Part shown: positions 1 to 6,287 of the stretch, in pieces
Numbering within the stretch: position 1 is the stretch's first letter
How the letters are laid out: each line of letters starts with the position of its first letter
Source of the DNA: an uncultured Chitinophagaceae bacterium
Lineage (GTDB): Bacteria > Bacteroidota > Bacteroidia > Chitinophagales > Chitinophagaceae
Assembly (NCBI GenBank): GCA_937996595.1
Contig: CALKVC010000197.1
Span: 1 to 10,996 of the forward strand
Length of the DNA: 10,996 nucleotides
Direction: 5' to 3'
Made by a program: the position numbers and the translations under genes
Notes under the pieces: generated by a model
The model's input: only the letters and a program-made list of their open reading frames with translations
Databases searched by the model: none
Told to the model about the DNA's origin: nothing

Positions 1-629
1 GTAAACACCAGCCTCTTCTTCACTTCTTCTTTACTGCCGTATTTTTTATACAGGTAAAAAGCAGCACTTACAGCATGTGCTTCATTCAGGTGATATAATT
101 CCGGATTAAATTGAAGTTCATCCAGCAGTTTGGCGCCACCTACACCCAGCAAAATGAATTGTGCCACTTTGGTTGCCACATTGGCGTCGTACAGGCGGTG
201 CGTGATGGTTTGAGACACATAATCATTCTCCGGCAAATCGGTACTTAAGAGGAACAGCGGAGCGCTTTTAAACGTTTCAGGGTTCAGGTAATAGGCTTTC
301 ACCCAAACCGGGTTCTCATGTATATTTATCTGGAACTTTATACCTGTATCTTCCAGGAAATTGTAGATCTTTTCATTCCACTGTACCTGGAGTGTCTGGT
401 CCTGGTTGCGTGCCTGGTCATAATAACCATATTTCCATAAAATGCCGATACCAATCAGGTTCTGGCGTAATTCATAGGCGCTTCTCAGGTGCGAGCCGCT
501 CAGGAAACCCAGTCCGCCACTGTATATTTTCAATGGCTGATGAACGGCAAACTCCATTGAAAAATAGGCGATTTTCTTGCTGTAAGCGTGGTCAGTCGGG
601 TAAGGAACTTCATACTTGGAAAAACTCAT
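1..629 (-). CDS. Alpha-glucan (glycogen/maltodextrin) phosphorylase family protein, N-terminal part, cut by window edge
   Basis: The frame reads without a stop from an ATG at 629 to base 1, giving about 209 residues and continuing outside the window. Seen in the sequence: AYFSMEFA (residues 21-28), YSGGLGFLSGSHL (36-48), GVGGAKLL (162-169) and YHLNEAH (179-185). These correspond to the conserved N-terminal blocks of GT35-like alpha-glucan phosphorylases, which release glucose-1-phosphate from alpha-1,4-glucans in the cytoplasm using pyridoxal phosphate. The PLP lysine and the catalytic C-terminal domain lie outside the window. Two blocks depart from the usual wording: the common GDHL is GSHL and the common NEGHSAF is NEAHAVSAAF. 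From memory, both occur in a short Bacteroidota subgroup. Only a weak AGAGAA purine stretch precedes the ATG. The gene is divergent from mntR. Family membership is well supported; exact substrate is not. Confidence 0.85.
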   Translation of the reverse strand, partial: MSFSKYEVPYPTDHAYSKKIAYFSMEFAVHQPLKIYSGGLGFLSGSHLRSAYELRQNLIGIGILWKYGYYDQARNQDQTLQVQWNEKIYNFLEDTGIKFQINIHENPVWVKAYYLNPETFKSAPLFLLSTDLPENDYVSQTITHRLYDANVATKVAQFILLGVGGAKLLDELQFNPELYHLNEAHAVSAAFYLYKKYGSKEEVKKRLVF

Positions 630-768
630 ATTCTCTTTTTTTCTATTTGAGGTGCAATATAAAACCATTTTTTCCTAATCACAACAGCTATTATCAAATA
701 TTAATACACATGGCACAGGCTGTACATGCGGGGCTTATAACACCAATTAGGTAAATACAAAATATATT

Positions 769-784
769 TTTAGATTTGTCTAAA
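769..784. promoter_or_regulatory. Candidate MntR/DtxR-type operator, 6-4-6 inverted repeat
   Basis: TTTAGA (769-774) and TCTAAA (779-784) are perfect inverted arms separated by TTTG. The site lies 11 bases before the mntR start codon, in the gap shared with the divergent phosphorylase gene. Palindromic AT-rich sites of about this size next to the regulator gene are typical of DtxR/MntR-family autoregulation. Binding by the adjacent regulator is inferred, not shown. Confidence 0.6.
771..778 (+). promoter_or_regulatory. Candidate Bacteroidota -7 promoter box for mntR-mntH
   Basis: TAGATTTG matches the Bacteroidota primary-sigma -7 consensus TAnnTTTG exactly and lies wholly inside the 769-784 inverted repeat. 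No clear TTG-type -33 box is visible about 20 bases upstream. The implied transcript would start only about 10 bases before the mntR ATG, giving a very short leader. If the box is real, a repressor on the repeat would block polymerase directly. Confidence 0.45.
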
Positions 785-795
785 TTTAATTTTTG

Positions 796-1452
796 ATGAA
801 TCACACATCCACTGAAGAAAATTATATTAAGGCCATATACCACCTGCAGCATGCCACTAACAAGGTGAGCACCACTTCCCTATCGGAAGAAATGAATACC
901 AAACCGGCTTCGGTCACTGACATGCTCAAAAAACTACGGGCAAAAAGGATCGTTCATTACCAGCGGTACAAAGGATTCAACCTTACGGAAGCAGGTAACA
1001 GGAAAGCCCTGAGCATCATCAGGAAACACAGGCTGTGGGAATATTTCCTGGTAAACAAACTTGGTTTTGAATGGGATGAAGTGCACCAGGTTGCCGAAGA
1101 ACTGGAACATATAACCAGCAGTGAACTGATCACCAGGCTCGATAATTTCCTGGGCAACCCTTCCTTTGATCCGCATGGAGACCCTATACCTGACCATAAC
1201 GGGCGTATCAAAAACATCAGGCAATCGGACTTATGCAGCATCCCCTTAAAAAAAACAGCTGCCGTATCATCTGTAAAGAACCAGAGCGATGAAATGTTAG
1301 ACATGCTGAAACATTACCAGATCGGCATTGGCACAAAACTGAAAGTGATCCGCCGTTTTGAATTCGACGGATCAGTTGAAATAAAAATTGACAGGCAACC
1401 GGTTACTGTAATCAGTAAGCAGGTGGCACAAAATGTATTCTGCATCGTATGA
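796..1452 (+). CDS. mntR: DtxR/MntR-family metal-dependent transcriptional repressor
   Basis: This 218-residue cytoplasmic protein should bind DNA when loaded with Mn(II) or Fe(II). Residues 1-60 form the winged helix-turn-helix, with the STTSLSEEMNTKPASVTDML stretch followed by a wing. Residues about 65-145 are the dimerisation and metal-binding domain, and 150-218 an FeoA/SH3-like domain, so the build is DtxR/IdeR-like rather than the short Bacillus MntR form. Aligned by eye with DtxR, H78, E82 and H97 fall on one metal site, and E101, E104 and H105 on the other. E101 sits where DtxR has Cys102 and Bacillus MntR has a Glu, which fits manganese sensing. The ATG at 796 is preferred over the adjacent TTG at 793, because NYIKAIYHLQ then lies at the usual distance from the N-terminus. 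The stop overlaps the next start (ATGA). A palindrome just upstream suggests autoregulation. Confidence 0.92.
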   Translation: MNHTSTEENYIKAIYHLQHATNKVSTTSLSEEMNTKPASVTDMLKKLRAKRIVHYQRYKGFNLTEAGNRKALSIIRKHRLWEYFLVNKLGFEWDEVHQVAEELEHITSSELITRLDNFLGNPSFDPHGDPIPDHNGRIKNIRQSDLCSIPLKKTAAVSSVKNQSDEMLDMLKHYQIGIGTKLKVIRRFEFDGSVEIKIDRQPVTVISKQVAQNVFCIV

Positions 1453-3380
1453 ACCATCTAAGTGAAAAAGACCACTCCCTGAGTGAAGTGCATGAATCCG
1501 TGGATATAACCAGCAAGCCCCGCGGCTGGAGAAGGTTCCTCTCATTCCTGGGGCCCGCTTACCTCGTAAGTGTTGGATACATGGATCCGGGAAACTGGGC
1601 AACCGACCTGGCAGGAGGAAGCAAATACGGCTATACTTTAATATGGGTTCTGCTGATGAGTAACCTGATGGCGCTGTTGCTGCAAAGCCTGAGTGCCAGG
1701 CTGGGAATCGTAAGGGGAAGAGACCTGGCACAGGCTAACAGAGAAGCATACCCTACATATATCAACTTCATCTTATGGTTGCTTGCCGAGATTGCCATTG
1801 CCGCCACCGACCTCGCTGAAGTGCTGGGCATGGCCATTGGTATCCAACTGTTAACCGGCCTGCCGCTGGTTTGGGGCGTATCAATTACTGTTTTAGACAC
1901 TTTCCTGCTGCTCTACCTCCAAAGGCTCGGCATCCGAAAAATGGAAGCCTTCATCTTCGCACTTGTCGCCGTTATAGGGTTTTGCTTCCTCATCAACATC
2001 ATCCTTGCCCAACCTCAGTTGTTTGACATACTCAAAGGGTTCATCCCTTCCTTACCGGAAGCTAAAGACCTGTATAAGGCAAAACAAATGAGCAATGCAT
2101 TGCCAGCAGAAACATCCTTATACCTGGCCATTGGTATAATCGGGGCCACCGTAATGCCACACAACCTGTACCTGCATTCCGCCCTGGTACAAACCCGGAA
2201 AATCCGGAAAGATAAACAAGGCATCAGGGAAGCATTAAAATTCAGTTTCATAGACAGTACCATCGCACTTAATATCGCTTTCCTTATCAATGCCGCCATC
2301 CTCATCCTGGCCGCAACGGTTTTTTTCAAAACAGGCAGAACAGATGTGGGTGAAATAAGACAGGCACATGAACTGTTATCACCAATGCTGGGATCTACCA
2401 TCGCTTCTACGTTATTTGCCGTTGCACTGATCGCATCCGGACAAAGCTCAACGGTAACCGGAACCCTGGCCGGACAGATCGTAATGGAAGGATACCTGCG
2501 GCTTCGTATCAACCCGTTGATGCGAAGGCTTATCACCCGGCTGGTTGCCATCATACCCGCTATCGCGGTGATTGCCATATTCGGAGAAGACGAGGTAGAC
2601 AGCCTGCTCATATTCAGCCAGGTGGTGCTAAGTTTGCAGCTAGGCTTTGCCGTTATACCCCTTATACATTTTACAAGCGACCGGAAAACCATGGGCGATT
2701 TTGCCATCAAACCGGTAATAAAAGTGCTTGCATGGCTGGTAGCTTCTGTTTTGGTGTACCTCAATGTTAAAATGGTTACTGAAGAAGCGGCAGGGTATTT
2801 TTCAAATTCTGAAAGCATCGCCGGTAAACTTATCATCATCATTGCCGGCCTGCTCTTTGTAATACTGCTCATTTATTCAATCCTATACCCATTGATCAGC
2901 AAACAGAAAACCCCGCTTTCCATACAGATGCACCCGGACTTGGAAAGTATTGGCCAGATGAAAATTCCGGTTTATTCAAAAATCGCAGTTGCCCTTGATT
3001 TCAGTGAGAATGACTCAAAATTGCTGGCTGCAGCCATTGGACAATCGAAAGGTGAAACGGAATTCATCCTGATCCATATTGTTGAAAGCGCTTCTGCCAT
3101 CCTGCTGGGCGACCAGACCGCCGATTATGAAACAAAAAAAGATAAGGAAAGGATTGACTTTTATGTTAATGAATTACGGCAGAAAGGATACCAGTCAAAA
3201 GGTATCCTGGGCTTCAGGCACAGCGCCAGGGAGATTGTAAGGATCGTTACATCGGAAAATGCGGATATGCTGGTAGTTGGTGCACACGGCCACAGCGGGT
3301 TGAAAGATTTTATTTATGGTGAAACCGTAAATGCGGTGAGGCACGAATTAAAGATACCGGTTTTGGTTGTCAGCCTTTGA
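1449..3380 (+). CDS. mntH: Nramp-family divalent metal (Mn/Fe) transporter fused to a C-terminal universal stress protein domain
   Basis: This is a 643-residue inner-membrane protein. Residues about 25-485 form an Nramp (MntH-type) proton-coupled importer. DPGN lies at 46-49 in the first transmembrane segment, MPHN at 236-239 in the sixth, and the Nramp signature GQSSTVTGTLAGQIVMEG at 331-348. D46, N49 and M236 match the known metal ligands, and the Met favours soft transition metals over Ca or Mg. Residues about 505-643 form a cytoplasmic UspA-like domain, starting KIAVALDFSE and carrying the nucleotide-loop motif GAHG-N9-G at 611-624. The residue after the last Gly is Glu instead of the usual Ser/Thr. 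Ordinary MntH is about 410-450 residues, so the extra length is the Usp domain. The start overlaps the mntR stop by ATGA with no close Shine-Dalgarno, implying translational coupling. The 3' end overlaps the convergent DUF922 gene by 11 bases. Confidence 0.93.
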   Translation: MNHLSEKDHSLSEVHESVDITSKPRGWRRFLSFLGPAYLVSVGYMDPGNWATDLAGGSKYGYTLIWVLLMSNLMALLLQSLSARLGIVRGRDLAQANREAYPTYINFILWLLAEIAIAATDLAEVLGMAIGIQLLTGLPLVWGVSITVLDTFLLLYLQRLGIRKMEAFIFALVAVIGFCFLINIILAQPQLFDILKGFIPSLPEAKDLYKAKQMSNALPAETSLYLAIGIIGATVMPHNLYLHSALVQTRKIRKDKQGIREALKFSFIDSTIALNIAFLINAAILILAATVFFKTGRTDVGEIRQAHELLSPMLGSTIASTLFAVALIASGQSSTVTGTLAGQIVMEGYLRLRINPLMRRLITRLVAIIPAIAVIAIFGEDEVDSLLIFSQVVLSLQLGFAVIPLIHFTSDRKTMGDFAIKPVIKVLAWLVASVLVYLNVKMVTEEAAGYFSNSESIAGKLIIIIAGLLFVILLIYSILYPLISKQKTPLSIQMHPDLESIGQMKIPVYSKIAVALDFSENDSKLLAAAIGQSKGETEFILIHIVESASAILLGDQTADYETKKDKERIDFYVNELRQKGYQSKGILGFRHSAREIVRIVTSENADMLVVGAHGHSGLKDFIYGETVNAVRHELKIPVLVVSL

Positions 3381-3945
3381 TGATTGCCAGCTTACCGTCT
3401 ATGAACCTGTTCCATTTTTCCTGGTTCTCTTTGTCCAGGCCATTATCCGTCTGTTCGTCATACTCATCCTGCATCTGGTTCATGATTTCTATACAGTCCT
3501 TGTATATCCCGGAAATGATGGTATTATAATCTGATACGCCAATAACAGCACTTTGCACCTTATCAATAAAAATATTGGCGGCAATAAAGCTTACATCAAA
3601 ATGCCGCTGCTCGTGGGTGAGGATATAGGCAGTTGTTTTTCCGGGCTTAACCCATGATTTTTTCTTATTGAAGAAACAATAGACATTTATTGCCAGGTCG
3701 CCGTTTTTCCCGTTTGCATGCATACTTGCCGTATAACCGAAACCAGACATCGTAATGGCTGCCGTTCTGCCGGCCTCAACTGGCTTTCCCAGGAAATCAT
3801 CCCAAACCAGTTTGTTCTCCGGCCTGTAATACACTACATCCGCTGCCGGCAGGGTTGATTTCTCTGTCCATTGAATATTTGTCTTCACCTGGGCAACCAG
3901 GCCAAATGGTATGAACCATAACAGGAAAACAGCGATACACTTCAT
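3370..3945 (-). CDS. Secreted DUF922-family protein, putative zinc protease fold
   Basis: This 191-residue protein starts with a clear signal peptide (residues 1-18, cleavage likely after VA, before Q19). There is no lipobox Cys, so a soluble periplasmic or secreted protein is expected. LVWDDFLGKP (46-55) and LTHEQRHFDV (109-118) are the typical blocks of DUF922. HEQRH at 111-115 fits the HExxH zinc-binding and catalytic motif. The C-terminal YDEQTDNGLDKENQEKW (162-178) is the tail pattern I recall from Bacteroidota members, with Asn where His is frequent. Function is unproven; a metallopeptidase is inferred from the motif alone. It lies 99 bases downstream of the GT9 gene on the same strand, so it may be a separate unit. 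I saw no convincing promoter or terminator in that gap. Its stop overlaps the end of mntH, tail to tail. Confidence 0.82.
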   Translation of the reverse strand: MKCIAVFLLWFIPFGLVAQVKTNIQWTEKSTLPAADVVYYRPENKLVWDDFLGKPVEAGRTAAITMSGFGYTASMHANGKNGDLAINVYCFFNKKKSWVKPGKTTAYILTHEQRHFDVSFIAANIFIDKVQSAVIGVSDYNTIISGIYKDCIEIMNQMQDEYDEQTDNGLDKENQEKWNRFIDGKLAIIKG

Positions 3946-4044
3946 ATTTGTTACATTATTTCCAATCCAAAAGAAACGCCTGCATTGCTAATAAAATATT
4001 AAAGAGAGCAGATTTATAATAAACTTAACAGCCTTGTACAACAA

Positions 4045-5040
4045 TCACCTCCCCAGCCTGTTGTTGATGGCTGAAACAATTGCATGAATATCCTGTTTCT
4101 CCATACATTTAAAATGTTCCATCGGGCATTGATGATAACCGATCTTACTACAGGGGCGGCAGGAAATACCTTTCACTTCCATTACATCAAACGGTTGATT
4201 CAACCTGTTACCGTAATATGGATACATACCAAAAACAGGTGCCGTATTGCCCCATATGGAAATGATTGGTTTTTGCAAAGCGGCAGCAATATGCATCAGT
4301 CCTGTATCGTGTGTTACCACGAGTTTTGACTGCCGCAGCAGGTCGGCCGACTCATTCAGGTTGAATTTTCCGCAGGCGTTATAAACTTTAACCGGATCTA
4401 CAGAGGCTATCATTTCGCCGTTAAACTTGTCTTCCGGGCCGCCCAGTAATATTACCGGATGGTCTGTTTCCCTGCACAATTCCTGCAATTTGCTCACCGG
4501 GAGTTTCTTGGTTTCATAGGTAGCCCCAATTACAACCGCAATAAATCCTGCTGCATGTGAAGTGGGTATATCATCCGCGGTAACAACATCTTTTGCCGGA
4601 ATGAAATAATCAAGCCCCAGCCCGTCATCGGTTACTCCCAAAGGAGCCACTGCTGCCAGGCTACGTGTAGTGATATGTTCGGCTGGCATGATGTTGATAT
4701 TAAGATTGGTCAGCAGGAATTTTTCAACATTCAGTTTCCTAACCACAAATGATTTTTTTTTCAATGCCCTTCTGATCCGCAAACTCCGAAAGTTATTATG
4801 AAGGTCTACTACATAATCGTACTGCTCTAACTTTAAATCGTTTACCAACGCAGCAAGATTATCCTGCAGGTAGAAAAATTTATCTATATATTGATTGTGT
4901 TCGGTTACCTGCCGGTAGCTGCTCTTGGTAACAAAATGCACTTCGGCGCCGGGTACCTGTTTTTTTATGCAGCGGAAAACAGGTGTTGTAAGCACTATGT
5001 CACCAATAGAAGAAAAACGTATGATTAATATTTTCGGCAA
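4045..5040 (-). CDS. Glycosyltransferase family 9 protein (ADP-heptose:LPS heptosyltransferase-like)
   Basis: This 331-residue cytoplasmic or membrane-associated GT-B enzyme resembles RfaC/RfaF, which add heptose to the LPS core. The N-terminal KILIIRFSSIGDIVLTTP (3-20) is the classic GT9 opening. The C-terminal THDTGLMHIAAALQKP (243-258) is the sugar-nucleotide-binding block. The end carries four cysteines, C294, C297, C305 and C312 (spacing C-x2-C-x7-C-x6-C), which may bind a metal. The start codon is TTG. No in-frame ATG exists before the conserved block, and upstream in-frame codons run into the MFS gene without an ATG. No Shine-Dalgarno is visible. The start lies 14 bases after the MFS stop, so it is very likely the last or near-last gene of the minus-strand operon. 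The acceptor and donor sugar cannot be told from sequence. Confidence 0.88.
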   Translation of the reverse strand: MPKILIIRFSSIGDIVLTTPVFRCIKKQVPGAEVHFVTKSSYRQVTEHNQYIDKFFYLQDNLAALVNDLKLEQYDYVVDLHNNFRSLRIRRALKKKSFVVRKLNVEKFLLTNLNINIMPAEHITTRSLAAVAPLGVTDDGLGLDYFIPAKDVVTADDIPTSHAAGFIAVVIGATYETKKLPVSKLQELCRETDHPVILLGGPEDKFNGEMIASVDPVKVYNACGKFNLNESADLLRQSKLVVTHDTGLMHIAAALQKPIISIWGNTAPVFGMYPYYGNRLNQPFDVMEVKGISCRPCSKIGYHQCPMEHFKCMEKQDIHAIVSAINNRLGR

Positions 5041-5054
5041 TGCTGGGGATGGTT

Positions 5055-6281
5055 TTACTTTTCTACATAATTCAGGTCTTTTCCGAAGGTTTCTTCAATG
5101 AAAACGGATGCCGTGATTGTTATCAGCATGATGATGACAGCAGTTATCCATCCGCCGGTATAATAATCTGTGAAACCCCTGATTGTTTTAAATAAAGGCA
5201 GGATGAAAACGGCCAGCATACCTCTAACCATATTGGGAATGGTTGTAGCAGCTGTTGCCCGAAGATTGGTACCAAACTGTTCGGCAGCCATGGTAACAAA
5301 AATAGCCCAGAAGCCGGTGCCAAAACCAAGGCCGGCACAAATCCAGTACAGGCTGTTGGCGGTTCCGTTTCTAAGAACTGTAAAAAACAGGACCATGAAA
5401 AAGATAGTAATCCCATAAAAGAGGAACAATGCTTTTTTCCTGCTCTGCAACCATTGGCTGATGAGCCCGATGAGGATGTCGCCCACAGAAATGGCCGCAT
5501 AGGCATACATGATTGCTTTACCCGGATCAATTTTTTCTTTGATTCCCATCTTTTCACCAAACTCACCCGAAAATGTAACGAGCACACCGATTACAAACCA
5601 GGTTGGCATCCCAATAAATATATTGAGCAGGTAACGTTTAAGCCTGTTCTTATTGGTAAACAGCATGAAGAAATTACCCCGTTGCACTTCCATATTCTTC
5701 GCATCATGAAACATACCCGATTCAAATACGGAAATACGCAACAGCAGCAATAATAACCCGAGCCCGCCCCCTATGAAATAACAGGTACGCCAGTCGAAAT
5801 TTTCTTTCATAACAAACGCAACTACGGCGCCCGTTAACCCGATACCTGCTACCAAAGATGTAGCCACTCCTCTTTTTTCTTTGGAAGTAAGTTCCGAAAC
5901 CAATGTGATGCCTGCCCCCAATTCTCCAGCCAGACCAAGGCCTGCAATGAAGCGTATCAGTTTATACTGCTCTACATTCTGTACAAATCCGTTGGCAATG
6001 TTGGCGAGTGAATATAATATGATGGAACCGAACAACACGCTCAGCCTTCCTTTCCTGTCGCCCATTACACCCCAGATGATTCCACCTATCAGGAGGCCGG
6101 CCATCTGCCAGGTGATGATACTTTCCCCATTGATGGTGACCTGTTCTTTAGACAACCCTAATGATTGCAGGCTGGGAACCCTGATGATACTGAATAACAA
6201 CAGGTCGTAAATATCAACAAAATAACCGAGAGCGGCTACCAGCACAGCTACACTGAAAATAGAATGTGATGATTTTTGCAT
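5055..6281 (-). CDS. Major facilitator superfamily (MFS) transporter, substrate unknown
   Basis: This is a 408-residue inner-membrane protein with about 12 hydrophobic segments. FVDIYDLLLF (21-30) lies in TM1. The loop between TM2 and TM3 carries MFS motif A as GVMGDRKGRL (71-80). TM4 and TM5 contain the Gly-rich LAGELGAGITLVSE and GIGLTGAVVA stretches. The pattern is reminiscent of the metabolite/acid:H+ symporter branches, but no residue fixes the substrate. Translation could begin at GTG 6287, directly after the DedA stop at 6288-6290, or at ATG 6281 two codons later. I chose the ATG. There is no Shine-Dalgarno, so expression may depend on coupling to DedA translation. The gene is followed 14 bases later by the GT9 gene. 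Confidence 0.86.
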   Translation of the reverse strand: MQKSSHSIFSVAVLVAALGYFVDIYDLLLFSIIRVPSLQSLGLSKEQVTINGESIITWQMAGLLIGGIIWGVMGDRKGRLSVLFGSIILYSLANIANGFVQNVEQYKLIRFIAGLGLAGELGAGITLVSELTSKEKRGVATSLVAGIGLTGAVVAFVMKENFDWRTCYFIGGGLGLLLLLLRISVFESGMFHDAKNMEVQRGNFFMLFTNKNRLKRYLLNIFIGMPTWFVIGVLVTFSGEFGEKMGIKEKIDPGKAIMYAYAAISVGDILIGLISQWLQSRKKALFLFYGITIFFMVLFFTVLRNGTANSLYWICAGLGFGTGFWAIFVTMAAEQFGTNLRATAATTIPNMVRGMLAVFILPLFKTIRGFTDYYTGGWITAVIIMLITITASVFIEETFGKDLNYVEK

Positions 6282-6287
6282 GTACAC

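Noticed and set aside
688..710. Near-match -7 box (AATATTTG) on the minus strand for the phosphorylase gene
   Set aside because: It has one mismatch in the key TA pair and no -33 partner at the right spacing, so it is too weak to list as a promoter.
392..754. Plus-strand reading frame of 120 codons
   Set aside because: It lies mostly antisense to the phosphorylase, has no recognisable family pattern, and runs through the mntR upstream region. The opposite frame gives a clear conserved protein.
2015..2872. Long minus-strand frame of 285 codons inside mntH
   Set aside because: It is the complement of the Nramp transmembrane region, whose plus-strand translation carries all family motifs. Long antisense frames are common opposite hydrophobic proteins.
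3946..4044. Gap between the GT9 and DUF922 genes
   Set aside because: Searched for a terminator hairpin, promoter box and small gene. Only a short TTGTACAA palindrome and AT-rich sequence were seen, so nothing is called.
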